Positions 16,658 to 24,625 of a stretch of DNA of 64,000 bases are shown here, one piece after another. Position numbers and translations under genes: made by a program. This DNA comes from Pelagibius sp. CAU 1746. GTDB taxonomy: Bacteria; Pseudomonadota; Alphaproteobacteria; Kiloniellales; Kiloniellaceae. The stretch spans positions 186,001-250,000 of the forward strand of contig NZ_JBDOQT010000001.1 of assembly GCF_039839785.1 (NCBI RefSeq), written 5' to 3'. Position 1 is the first letter of the stretch. The number at the start of each line of letters is the position of its first letter. Under the pieces are notes generated by a model. It was given only the letters and a program-made list of their open reading frames with translations. It ran no database searches and was not told where the DNA came from.

Positions 16658-17333
16658 AGTCGACGTACTTCAGACCCTTGTCCGCCAGGCGCGCGCGCAT
16701 CCCGTAGATATCGAGACTCAACTCGCCGGCCTTGAGCCGGGCGCGGGTGTCGTCCTCCTTTTCCTCGCGGGCGCGGGCCGCCGCCAGCACCACCTCGGCT
16801 TCCTCGCGTTTGACCACGCAGACACCGTCGTCGTCGGCGACGATCACATCGCCCGGCGCCACCGCGGCGCCCGCGCAGATGACAGGGACATTCACAGAGC
16901 CGAGAGTCTCCTTCACGGTGCCCTGGGCCGAGACCGCCTTCGACCACACCGGGAAACCCAGCTTCGTCAGGTCGGACGTATCGCGGGTGCCGGCGTCGAT
17001 GATCAAGGCACGCACCCTGCGCGCCAGCAGCGCCTGCCCCAGCAACTCGCCGAAAAAGCCCTGATCGCCGGGCGAGGTCGGCGCGGCGACAACGATGTCG
17101 CCTTCCTGGCATTGCTCCACGGCGACGTGGATCATCCAGTTGTCGGCAGGCGCCATGGAGGCGGTGACGGCACAGCCCGCCACCCGCGCGCCCGGATAGA
17201 TCGGGCGCATGTAGCTCTGCATCAGGCCCTTGCGGCCCTGGGCCTCGTGCACCGTAGCGACGCCGCAGGCCGCCAGGCCGTCGACGATGGCACGCTCGGC
17301 ACGCGGGCAGTTGGTGACGACAATGTTGCTCAT
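16623..17333 (-). CDS. galC: 4-carboxy-4-hydroxy-2-oxoadipate aldolase / oxaloacetate decarboxylase (RraA-like)
   Basis: A 236-residue RraA/HMG-CHA aldolase-family protein of the usual length. Conserved blocks include V-A-G-C-A-V-T near residue 52, I-D-A-G-T-R-D-T and the C-terminal D-D-D-G-V-C-V-V. GalC/LigK cleaves 4-carboxy-4-hydroxy-2-oxoadipate to pyruvate and oxaloacetate with a divalent metal. It is the middle gene of galB-galC-galD on the minus strand. The assignment rests on family and gene order. Confidence 0.88.
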   Translation of the reverse strand: MSNIVVTNCPRAERAIVDGLAACGVATVHEAQGRKGLMQSYMRPIYPGARVAGCAVTASMAPADNWMIHVAVEQCQEGDIVVAAPTSPGDQGFFGELLGQALLARRVRALIIDAGTRDTSDLTKLGFPVWSKAVSAQGTVKETLGSVNVPVICAGAAVAPGDVIVADDDGVCVVKREEAEVVLAAARAREEKEDDTRARLKAGELSLDIYGMRARLADKGLKYVDYADYAAGRTEG

Positions 17334-17363
17334 CCTTCGTTCTCCCTCACAGCGCGCCGCCTC

Positions 17364-18095
17364 TCACAAGCCGTCGACCGTGCGCGGGAAGATCGACTGG
17401 AAAGCCTCGGCATACTTGGCCGGGCGGCCGCCAGCCTGGCCGCCGGAGTTGCGGCGGAACTGGTTGGCGCGGTTTGCGGCCACGTTGGTGTAATAGCTCC
17501 AGAGGTGCTCCTGGCCCTCCATGCACTGGATGGCTGCCCATTTCTGCTCCCAGACGTCGGTGATGTCGAGGATGGTATCCGGGCGCCAGTCGCATTGCTC
17601 GGTCTGGTGCGGTTCGAAGAGATAGAGCTGCGGCGCGCCCAGCACCTTCTCGCCCGGCTTGTGGCCCCAGGCCTGGGCCGTCGATCGGCACTCCAGCGTC
17701 ACCTGGGTGGCGTAGGGATGGTCGCCGTTGTAGGGGTCGGCCTTGGAATGACTCAGCAGGAAGGAAGGCTGCACCCGCCGCATGGTGTCGACCAGGCGCT
17801 CCTTGGCCTCGGGGCCGGCGACCAGCGGATAGTCGCCCAGGTCGAAGAACTCGATGTCGTGGGCGTTCAGCGCCTTGGCGGCGGCCTCGGCCTCCTTGCG
17901 GCGGGCGTCCTTCACCCGGTCCAGGGTCATGCCCGGCTGCTTCCACAGCTTGGCGGACTCGCCGCGCTCGCCAAAAGACAGGCATACGATGGTCACCGCA
18001 TCGCCCTTGGCCGCATGCAGGGCGATGGCCCCTCCCGCGCGCCATACGAAATCAGCGGCGTGCGCACTGACGACCAAAGCGGACTGCCCAGCCAT
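17364..18095 (-). CDS. galB: 4-oxalomesaconate hydratase, PIG-L deacetylase fold
   Basis: A 243-residue member of the PIG-L/LmbE zinc-hydrolase fold; GalB of pseudomonads uses this fold to hydrate 4-oxalomesaconate. The motif V-V-S-A-H-A-A-D-F replaces the usual A-H-P-D-D, as in GalB-type hydratases, with later S-H-S-K-A-D-P-Y-N and H-P-Y-A-T. The ATG at 18095 is chosen because AGGAGGAG lies just before it; an upstream in-frame start at 18146 lacks one. First gene of galB-C-D, divergent from the LysR gene at 18187. Confidence 0.85.
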   Translation of the reverse strand: MAGQSALVVSAHAADFVWRAGGAIALHAAKGDAVTIVCLSFGERGESAKLWKQPGMTLDRVKDARRKEAEAAAKALNAHDIEFFDLGDYPLVAGPEAKERLVDTMRRVQPSFLLSHSKADPYNGDHPYATQVTLECRSTAQAWGHKPGEKVLGAPQLYLFEPHQTEQCDWRPDTILDITDVWEQKWAAIQCMEGQEHLWSYYTNVAANRANQFRRNSGGQAGGRPAKYAEAFQSIFPRTVDGL

Positions 18096-18186
18096 TAACT
18101 CCTCCTGAAACGCAATTCCTGTGTCGCCGGGCAGTATTGCCGTCAACGCCTGTGTTGTATAAGAAATTCACTGATCGAAGCATTAC

Positions 18187-19455
18187 ATGTTGCTATTCAT
18201 GAGCGATCAAACAATCCGCGCGAACCGGCCGAACCTGCGTCATCTGCGGGCCTTCAGCCTGGCGGTGCGCGAAGGCAACATCAGCCGGGCGGCGGAAGTG
18301 GCGCGCGTCACGCAATCCGCCGTCAGCCAGGCCGTGGCCCGGATGGAGATCCATTACGGCTGCCGCCTGCTGGAGCGCGGCACCACCGGCGTCTACCCGA
18401 CCGACCTGGGCCGGGTGGCGGTGGAGCGCATCGACCGGGCACTGGAACGGCTGCGTTCGGCGACCCAGCGCGTCTGCGCCGCACGCGGGAGCGGCCGCGG
18501 CGGCGCCCTGCCCGACCGCATGCTGACCCTGTCGCAACTCGACGCCTTCGTGGCGACGGCGCGCGCCGGCGGCTTCAAGGCCGGCGCCAAGCGCCTGGGA
18601 ATTTCTCAACCTTCCGTGCACCGCGCCGTGCGGCAGTTGCAGGACGTGCTCGGCGTCGACCTGCTGGAGCAAACGAGCCTGGGCCTGGCACCGACCCGGG
18701 GCGGCGCCGATTTCGCCACCTCTGTCGGCCTGATCCTGAGGGAAATCGACCTGGTCGCCGACGACCTGGACGAAGCCCGCGGCCGGCACCAGGGCCGGGT
18801 CGCCATCGGCGCCCTGGCACTGGGCCGCACGGAGCTGGTGCCGCGGGCGGTCGCGCGCGCCAGCCGCGCCTTTCCCGATGCGAACTTCCTGATCCAGGAC
18901 GGCACCTACGATCAACTGCTGCACGGGTTGAGGGCCGGCGACCTGGATCTCGTGGTGAGCGCCGGACGCCCGCTGCCCACCGACGATGTGGTCGAAGACT
19001 TGCTGTTCGAGGACCGCTTGGCGGTCGTCGCCCGCGCCGATCATCCCCTGCTGGCCAAGGGCGTGACGTCGCTCGCGGACCTGGCGCGCTTCCCCTGGAT
19101 CTTGCCGCGCGAGGGGACACCGACGCGGCGGAGCTGCAACGCCTTGCTGGACCGGGCCGGCGCACAGCATGCACAAGGCCTGGTCGAAACCGGCTCGCAG
19201 GCCTCGGTGCGCGGCCTGCTGCTGGAGAGCGACCGCCTGACCGTGCTGTCGCGCCATCAGATCGCCCCGGAACTGGAGGCCGGGCTGCTGACGGCGGTCG
19301 ACCTCGAACTGCCCGAATTGCAGCGCACCATCGTGGCCACCCTGCGGCACGACTGGAAACCGACCCAGGTTCAGGCCGCCCTGCTGGCGGAGCTGAAGGC
19401 CATCACGCGGGAATGGAGCGCCGCCGACGCCGAGGCGCAGGCGGCTTCGGCTTAG
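18187..19455 (+). CDS. LysR-type regulator with two tandem HTH domains
   Basis: A 422-residue regulator, about 110 longer than a normal LysR protein because it carries two LysR-type winged helices. The first (about residues 16-75) contains S-R-A-A-E-V-A-R-V-T-Q-S-A-V-S-Q. The second (about 113-172) contains K-A-G-A-K-R-L-G-I-S-Q-P-S-V-H-R. A single effector-binding domain follows (about 190-400). It diverges from galBCD with a 91-base gap and is the obvious candidate regulator. The start may also be ATG 18199. It converges with the Ldh2 gene, overlapping it by four bases. Confidence 0.87.
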   Translation: MLLFMSDQTIRANRPNLRHLRAFSLAVREGNISRAAEVARVTQSAVSQAVARMEIHYGCRLLERGTTGVYPTDLGRVAVERIDRALERLRSATQRVCAARGSGRGGALPDRMLTLSQLDAFVATARAGGFKAGAKRLGISQPSVHRAVRQLQDVLGVDLLEQTSLGLAPTRGGADFATSVGLILREIDLVADDLDEARGRHQGRVAIGALALGRTELVPRAVARASRAFPDANFLIQDGTYDQLLHGLRAGDLDLVVSAGRPLPTDDVVEDLLFEDRLAVVARADHPLLAKGVTSLADLARFPWILPREGTPTRRSCNALLDRAGAQHAQGLVETGSQASVRGLLLESDRLTVLSRHQIAPELEAGLLTAVDLELPELQRTIVATLRHDWKPTQVQAALLAELKAITREWSAADAEAQAASA

Positions 19456-20525
19456 AGCGGATTCCCCGACGCCAGGGCCTCGATCTTGGCCAAGAGGCCG
19501 GCGGGCAGAACGATCCCCTTTTCCAAGGCCTCGGCGCGGCGCAGTTGCTCGCGCTCGCCGGGAATCTGCACCGGCTGCGCCGGATCGGCCGGCGGGGTCT
19601 CGCGGATCAGGCGGCGGAAGCGCTCCACCGCGGCCGCATACTGCTCGGCGCCGAGCAGGCGGGCGGGATCGAGCAACAGGAAGAAGTGGCCGGTCCCGCA
19701 GGCGCGCTCCGGATAATCGGTCCAGGGCGAGATATCGGTGAGGAAACGCGCGCCGGTCAGCACGCCGGAAAGCAGGTCGACCGCCTGGGACAATCCCGAA
19801 CCCTTGTGCCCGCCGAAGGGCAGGAGGAAGCCTTCCAGGGCCGCCACCGGGTCGCTGGTCGGCCGGCCGGCGGCATCCACCGCCCAGCCTTCGGGAATGG
19901 CGGTGCCTTCGTCGCGCGCCTTGCGAATCTTGCCGCGCGCCGCAACGCTCATCGCCATGTCGAGGATGAAGTGCGGCGCGCCATCGCCGGCCGAAGGGGG
20001 GCAGGGCGCGGCGATGCAGAGGGGGTTGTTGCCGAGGCGCGCTTCGCGCCCGCCCCAGGGCGCAATGGTGGTGGAGGCGTTGGTGCCGCAAAGCAGCACC
20101 AGTCCCTTCTCGCAGGCCTTCAGCGCATAGGGGGCCAGCGCGCCCAGGTGATTGGAGTTGCGGCAGCCGACATAGGCAAGCCCGCTTTCCGCCGCCATCT
20201 CGAAACCGGCGTCCAGCCCGGCCATGGCCACCGCCGGGCCGAGGCCATTACCCCCGTCGACCAGCGCCAGCGACGGCGTCTTGCGCTCCACCGTGATTTC
20301 GGCGTCGGCGGCGATGCCGCCCAGGCGCAGACGCTCGCTGTAGAGCAGGACGCGCAACACGCCATGGGTGCCGAGCCCCATGAGATCGCCTTCCACCAGG
20401 ATATCGGCGCTCAAGGCGGCGTGGCGTGGGGACGCTCCGGCGGCGGTCAGCGCCGCCTCGGCAAGGCGCAGCAGTTCTTCGCGCGCGACCGTCGCGGTGT
20501 CGTGCTTATCCCGTTCATCCGTCAT
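19452..20525 (-). CDS. Malate/L-lactate/ureidoglycolate dehydrogenase family (Ldh2) oxidoreductase
   Basis: A 357-residue Ldh2-family NAD(P)-dependent enzyme. Typical blocks are G-D-L-M-G-L-G-T-H-G with the catalytic-region histidine, N-S-N-H-L-G-A-L-A, and F-G-G-H-K-G-S-G-L near the cofactor site. Start ATG 20525 has GGAGG upstream. Family members reduce 2-oxoacids such as oxaloacetate, 2-oxoglutarate, delta1-piperideine-2-carboxylate or sulfolactate analogues. Here it follows the cupin gene by 29 bp on the same strand and probably handles a hydroxy- or keto-acid of this catabolic island. Confidence 0.85.
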   Translation of the reverse strand: MTDERDKHDTATVAREELLRLAEAALTAAGASPRHAALSADILVEGDLMGLGTHGVLRVLLYSERLRLGGIAADAEITVERKTPSLALVDGGNGLGPAVAMAGLDAGFEMAAESGLAYVGCRNSNHLGALAPYALKACEKGLVLLCGTNASTTIAPWGGREARLGNNPLCIAAPCPPSAGDGAPHFILDMAMSVAARGKIRKARDEGTAIPEGWAVDAAGRPTSDPVAALEGFLLPFGGHKGSGLSQAVDLLSGVLTGARFLTDISPWTDYPERACGTGHFFLLLDPARLLGAEQYAAAVERFRRLIRETPPADPAQPVQIPGEREQLRRAEALEKGIVLPAGLLAKIEALASGNPL

Positions 20526-20554
20526 TCTTCGGAACCTCCGGCCGGGGCGCAGAT

Positions 20555-20929
20555 CTAGCCGTCCTCCACCGCAAAGCCGCTGCCGGCTTCCCTGTAGGCC
20601 TTGCGCGGCGGCGCGAAAATGTCCATGACCACCATGCCCTCGTCGCCCGCGACCATGGTGTGCGGCAATCCACCCGGCGTGCGCCAGAAATCGCCCGGCT
20701 TCACCGCCACCTCTTCCTCGCCCTGAAAGCGCAGGCCGGAGCCGGAAAGACAGTGGCCCCACTGTTCCTCGGGGTGATGATGCAGCGTCCCCTTGGCACC
20801 CGCCGCGAAGCGGACGATGGAGATCTGTGCGTGCTCTCCGGAAAAGACCGTCGTGGTGATGCCGGGGGCGAGTTCGCGGTGAACCCCGCCATCGGACTTG
20901 TCGATGTTGAAGAAAAGCTGTTCCTGCAT
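20555..20929 (-). CDS. Small single-domain cupin
   Basis: A 124-residue cupin barrel. The metal-binding motifs are G-T-L-H-H-H-P-E-E-Q-W-G-H and, after about 25 residues, P-G-G-L-P-H-T. Three histidines and a glutamate could hold Fe, Mn or Zn. It sits between tcuB (155 bp upstream on the same strand) and the Ldh2 gene. It may be an isomerase, dioxygenase or sensor; the substrate is unknown. Confidence 0.8.
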   Translation of the reverse strand: MQEQLFFNIDKSDGGVHRELAPGITTTVFSGEHAQISIVRFAAGAKGTLHHHPEEQWGHCLSGSGLRFQGEEEVAVKPGDFWRTPGGLPHTMVAGDEGMVVMDIFAPPRKAYREAGSGFAVEDG

Positions 20930-21084
20930 GTTGCCTTACCCTCCCCGTGATCCGCAGTGCCGTATTGTCCGGCTTAACGGAAGAATCTAACGCCGGCTTT
21001 CCCGCCTGTCATGCCGCCCCTGGGATCGGGGCCGGACACCCGCCGGCGGCCGGACCAATGGCCCTGAGCGGTCACCGGGGAGGC

Positions 21085-22206
21085 TCAGGACTTCGCAGCA
21101 CGCTGCTGCGCCTCACGGGCCAGCGCCGCCAGGCGGTAGAAGCCGTGCACCATTTTGGAGTACGGCGTCAGCAGGAAAAAAGCGAGCACGGACCCCAGGT
21201 GCAGCGCCAGCAGCCAGGGAACGGCTGTAGTGCTATTGGCCGCGTAGAGCACCAGGCCCGAGAGGCTGACGAAGAACAGCAGCAGCACGAAGGCCATCTC
21301 GCCGCCCCAGACGCCCGGCGCACCCAGCGCGCGCGCGCCCCGGGTCTTTAGCATGGCGAGGCGCAGGGTGCCGAGGCACAACAGGATACCGCCGGAAAGG
21401 CCGAACAGCTTGGGCAGGCTGAAGAGGCCGTAAGGCGCCGGCATGTCGAAGAGGTAGTGCATCAGCGTCGCGACGCTGGTCGCGGCGAAGCACAGCAGGA
21501 AGCCGTAGAGCGTCGCCTGGTGGGCGAAACGCCGCTCGTTGGAATAGCGGTCGCCCTTCTCGAAATTACAGCCCTGCCCCTGGCCGCCGTCGAGGTTGCG
21601 CAGCACCGCCGCGTCCTTGAAGGCCGCCGCCAGGTGACGGCCGCGCAACGGCGCTCCGCCGACCTCGCGCCAATAGCGCCGCAAGCCCACCGCCAGCGCG
21701 GCCAGCGGCAGCAGGAAGGCCGGCAGGAAGATCGCGACCATGGCGTTGTGCGACAGGAAGGCATAGAAGCCCTGCCCCGCCTCCGGGCGCAGCGCCTGGA
21801 TGAGCAGCAGCAGGACGGCGAAGCCGGCGACCAGCGCCGCCGCGACCGCCACGCCGTGGCGGTGGAAGACGCGGCCCAGGGCCGCGGGCCAGGCGCTGCG
21901 CGTCCAGCTATCCTGGCGCACCGCCGCCAGGGCAGCGGGCACGTTGAGATCGAACTCGTGCGGCGCGGAATACTGGCAGGAGTAGTAGCAGCCCCGGCAG
22001 TTGTGGCAGAGGTTGGCGAGCTGGATCATGTCGCCGTCGGCGAAGGCCTTCTGCCGCGTCATCGCCGGGAAGACCGCGCAGAAGCCCTCGCAGTAGCGGC
22101 AGGCATTGCAGATCTCAATCTGGCGGCGCGCCTCGGCGATGGCGGCCTCGCCTTCCGCGTCGCCGGCGAACTGCAGGAGCGAAGGAGTCGTGGCCTCAGA
22201 GGACAT
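21085..22206 (-). CDS. tcuB: Tricarballylate utilization protein B (4Fe-4S membrane protein)
   Basis: A 373-residue membrane protein. The N-terminal third carries two 4Fe-4S motifs: C-N-A-C-R-Y-C-E-G-F-C (about residues 33-43) and C-H-N-C-R-G-C-Y-Y-S-C (about 68-78). About six membrane segments follow, with histidines that may bind heme. TcuB re-oxidises the flavin of TcuA and passes electrons to the quinone pool. A GGAGG precedes ATG 22206; the tcuA stop overlaps by 11 bases. Length and order match tcuAB/citAB loci. Confidence 0.9.
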   Translation of the reverse strand: MSSEATTPSLLQFAGDAEGEAAIAEARRQIEICNACRYCEGFCAVFPAMTRQKAFADGDMIQLANLCHNCRGCYYSCQYSAPHEFDLNVPAALAAVRQDSWTRSAWPAALGRVFHRHGVAVAAALVAGFAVLLLLIQALRPEAGQGFYAFLSHNAMVAIFLPAFLLPLAALAVGLRRYWREVGGAPLRGRHLAAAFKDAAVLRNLDGGQGQGCNFEKGDRYSNERRFAHQATLYGFLLCFAATSVATLMHYLFDMPAPYGLFSLPKLFGLSGGILLCLGTLRLAMLKTRGARALGAPGVWGGEMAFVLLLFFVSLSGLVLYAANSTTAVPWLLALHLGSVLAFFLLTPYSKMVHGFYRLAALAREAQQRAAKS

Positions 22207-23608
22207 GGTCAGCCGCCTCCCTGCCGGCGATGCGCCCGAAGACGGTGCCGATGGTCATGCCGAAACCGGCGAGATAGCCCTCGCCCAGCACGTTGCCCGC
22301 CATGATCTCGCCGGCCGCCCAGATATTGGCGTAGCGGCCGTCCCCAACGCCTTCGGGCGCTGTGACCCGCGCGGTCTCGTCGACCTTCAGGCCCAGGTAG
22401 GTAAAAGTGACGCCGGGGCGCAGCAGGTAGCCGTAGTAGGGCGGCGTATCGAGGGGACGCGCCCAGTTGGTCTTCTCCGGCGCAACCCCTTCGGTCGCCA
22501 GCCCGTCCAGCTCGGTCGGATGAAAGACGCCCTCCCGGCAGGCCTTGTTGAAATCCTCGACCGTCTGCTTCAGCGCCGGCACCGGCAGGCCCAGGCGCCG
22601 GGCCAAGCCCTCAATCGTTTCCGCCTTTTCCGGCGGGAAGACCGTGGGCATGAAGAGATCGATGCTCTTGTGGTCGATGATCGCGTAGGCCATCTGGTCG
22701 GGTTGCGCCGCCACCAGCCGCCCCCAGATGGCATAGCGCTTCGGCCAGACGTCCTCGCCTTCATCGTAGAAGCGCCGGCCGTCCTTGTTCACGACGATGG
22801 AGAAGGGCACGCAGTCGATGCGCGTGGCGATGCCGCCGTCGTACTTCGGCGCGCGGCCGTCGATGGCGACGGCGTGGCACTGGGTCGGATCGCCGATGCT
22901 CTCCGCGCCCTGGTCCAGCAGGTCCTTCAGCACCACGCCCCTGTTGTAGGGCGTGCCGCGGATCAGGAAGTTGCGCGCCGAGGGCCCCCAGGCGCGCGCC
23001 AGCCAGTCGATGTCGGCCTGGAAGCCGCCGGCGGCCAACACCGCGGCCTTGCCCGCGATCCGCAACGTCTCGCCGCCCAGTTCGACCTCCACATGGGTGA
23101 AGCGGCCGTCCTCGATCCCGACGTGGACGACCTGCGCCTCGTAGACGGCGCGCACGCCCAAGTCCTCCGCCGTGTTGTAGTAGGCGTTGACCAGGGCCTT
23201 GCCGCCGCCCAGGAAGAAGGCGTTGGTCCGCGACAGGGAGAGCGTGCCGGACAGCGAAGGCTGGAAGCGCACGCCGTGAGCCTCCATCCAGGGCAGGCAG
23301 GCTTCGGACTCGCGGATGGCCAGGCGGGCGAGGCCCTCGTCGGTCTTGCCCTTGGTCACCACCAGAAGATCCCGGAAGTATTCTTCTTCCTCGTAGGCCT
23401 CGGTCAGCACAGAGAGTGGATCGCGATGCATGCAGCGGAAGTTGCGGGTGTGGCGGCTGTTGCCGCCGCGGTAGGGCTTCGGCGCGCCTTCGAGGATCAG
23501 CACGGAAGCGCCCTTCTCCGCCGCCGTGATGGCGGCGCAGAGCGCCGCGTTGCCGCCGCCCACCACCACCACGTCCCAGGTGGTCTCGACCAGGGATCTG
23601 TCGGCCAT
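22196..23608 (-). CDS. tcuA: FAD-dependent tricarballylate dehydrogenase
   Basis: A roughly 470-residue flavoprotein of the fumarate reductase/succinate dehydrogenase-like family. The N-terminal dinucleotide motif is V-V-V-V-G-G-G-N-A-A, then A-A-E-K-G-A-S-V-L-I-L-E. TcuA oxidises tricarballylate to cis-aconitate, with TcuB as electron acceptor. A flavoprotein acting on a related tricarboxylate is possible. I place the start at ATG 23608 (M-A-D-R-S-L); two further in-frame starts upstream (23620, 23674) add only low-complexity residues. Confidence 0.88.
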   Translation of the reverse strand: MADRSLVETTWDVVVVGGGNAALCAAITAAEKGASVLILEGAPKPYRGGNSRHTRNFRCMHRDPLSVLTEAYEEEEYFRDLLVVTKGKTDEGLARLAIRESEACLPWMEAHGVRFQPSLSGTLSLSRTNAFFLGGGKALVNAYYNTAEDLGVRAVYEAQVVHVGIEDGRFTHVEVELGGETLRIAGKAAVLAAGGFQADIDWLARAWGPSARNFLIRGTPYNRGVVLKDLLDQGAESIGDPTQCHAVAIDGRAPKYDGGIATRIDCVPFSIVVNKDGRRFYDEGEDVWPKRYAIWGRLVAAQPDQMAYAIIDHKSIDLFMPTVFPPEKAETIEGLARRLGLPVPALKQTVEDFNKACREGVFHPTELDGLATEGVAPEKTNWARPLDTPPYYGYLLRPGVTFTYLGLKVDETARVTAPEGVGDGRYANIWAAGEIMAGNVLGEGYLAGFGMTIGTVFGRIAGREAADHVL

Positions 23609-23668
23609 TTCACTAGGCATCGGGCTGGCCTGCGCCCCCATCGCCGGCGGCAGTCGCGACGGCGGCGC

Positions 23669-23680
23669 CAACAATTGTTG
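23669..23680. promoter_or_regulatory. Perfect 12-bp palindrome before tcuA
   Basis: CAACAATTGTTG is a perfect dyad located 61-72 bases before the preferred tcuA start. It could be an operator for the GntR protein encoded next door or another regulator. It differs from the TTGTATAC-type sites found at the GntR and PrpF genes. Confidence 0.35.
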
Positions 23681-23681
23681 C

Positions 23682-23782
23682 GGTCACCCTCGGGCTTGAC
23701 CCGAGGGTCCAGGGCAACCGCTCGAGCACTTGCCCCTGGATCCCCGCTCGCGCTCGCTGCCGCTCGCTTGGCCGGGATGACG
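23682..23782. repeat. Dispersed palindromic intergenic repeat
   Basis: A 101-bp element: GGTCACCCTCGGG with the complementary CCCGAGGGTCC close by, then CCCTGGATCCCCG and a closing GCCGGGATGACG. This bears the marks of the GTCA-to-TGAC palindromic repeat spread between genes in many alphaproteobacteria (from memory, not searched). It fills most of the 225-base gap between tcuA and the GntR gene and could form RNA hairpins that separate their expression. Confidence 0.7.
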
Positions 23783-23833
23783 GCCTGAGTGGGCGGCAGG
23801 GATCTGCGCAGGTACTAGGCAGCATGGAGAAAA

Positions 23834-24523
23834 TCACGGCACCGCCTGCACGACGGCGCGCAGCTGGCGCAGGCGGGCGCGGTGCGCCGCCTCGATATGC
23901 CGGCGCATGACCTCTTCGGCCTTGGCGGCGTCACGGGCGCGCAGGGCGTCCAGAACCTCCGCATGCTCGGCCACGGCCTCGCGCACGCGGTCCGATTCGG
24001 AAAGCGTCGAGCGCCCGAGGATCAGCAGCGTCTTTTCCAGGCTGTTCACCGACCGGGTCAGGTATCGGTTGCGGGCCGCGTCGAGCAGCGTGCGGTGGAA
24101 CTGCTTGTTGAGCGCGTAGCTCTTGAGGCCGTCGCCCTCGGCGGCGCGCAGCTCCCCGTTCAGAGTTTCCAGCTCGGCGATCTCGACATCGGAGGCGGCG
24201 CGGGCCGCCAGCCGCGCGGCGGTGCCTTCCAGCACCGCGCGCATCTCGTAGAGCTCCATCACCTCGGCATAGTCGAGGGTGCGGATGGCGGCGCCGACCC
24301 TCGGCACGTGGACGACCAAGCCGTCGGCCTCCAACTGCCGGATGGCGTCGCGCACCGGCGTGCGGCTGATGCCCAGGCGGTTGGCCAGTTCGACCTCGCG
24401 CAGCCGGGTGCCCGGCAGCAAGGTGCCGGAGGCGATCTCGTCCAGCAGCCGCTGGTAGGCGGTCTTGCCCTGCAGCGCCTCGGGCGCGGGGACGGCGGTC
24501 TTTTGGGCGCGCGGCACGGCCAC
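23834..24523 (-). CDS. GntR-family (FadR/FCD subfamily) transcriptional regulator
   Basis: A 229-residue regulator with an N-terminal winged helix (about 20-85; R-L-G-I-S-R-T-P-V-R-D-A-I) and a helical FCD effector domain (about 95-220). The FCD metal-site residues look present: a conserved D, an H in F-H-R-T-L-L-D, and H in E-H-A-E-V and H-I-E-A-A-H. FCD proteins usually bind small carboxylates through a metal. A site of the form TTGTATTC-N2-TTGTATAC lies 20 bp before its start and an almost identical one lies before the PrpF gene, implying autoregulation plus control of that gene. Confidence 0.9.
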   Translation of the reverse strand: MAVPRAQKTAVPAPEALQGKTAYQRLLDEIASGTLLPGTRLREVELANRLGISRTPVRDAIRQLEADGLVVHVPRVGAAIRTLDYAEVMELYEMRAVLEGTAARLAARAASDVEIAELETLNGELRAAEGDGLKSYALNKQFHRTLLDAARNRYLTRSVNSLEKTLLILGRSTLSESDRVREAVAEHAEVLDALRARDAAKAEEVMRRHIEAAHRARLRQLRAVVQAVP

Positions 24524-24542
24524 CTCTATCTCTCCCGCTTAT

Positions 24543-24562
24543 TTGTATTCTTTTGTATACAA
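24543..24562. promoter_or_regulatory. GntR-type operator: TTGTATTC-TT-TTGTATACAA
   Basis: A direct repeat of TTGTAT units whose second unit is the perfect palindrome TTGTATACAA (24553-24562), located immediately before the GntR gene. The 18-base core matches the site at 25784-25801 at all but the two spacer bases. TTGTATAC-type half-sites are typical of FCD GntR regulators. Confidence 0.75.
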
Positions 24563-24625
24563 TATTATTCGATGCGGCTCAAGCCATCCAAGACCTTGAA
24601 GCACGTGACTTTTCCCGGAACCCGC

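Noticed and set aside
18146-18186. TTGTATAA in the galB/LysR spacer as a further GntR site
   Set aside because: Only one half-unit is present and the partner repeat found at the two good sites is missing.
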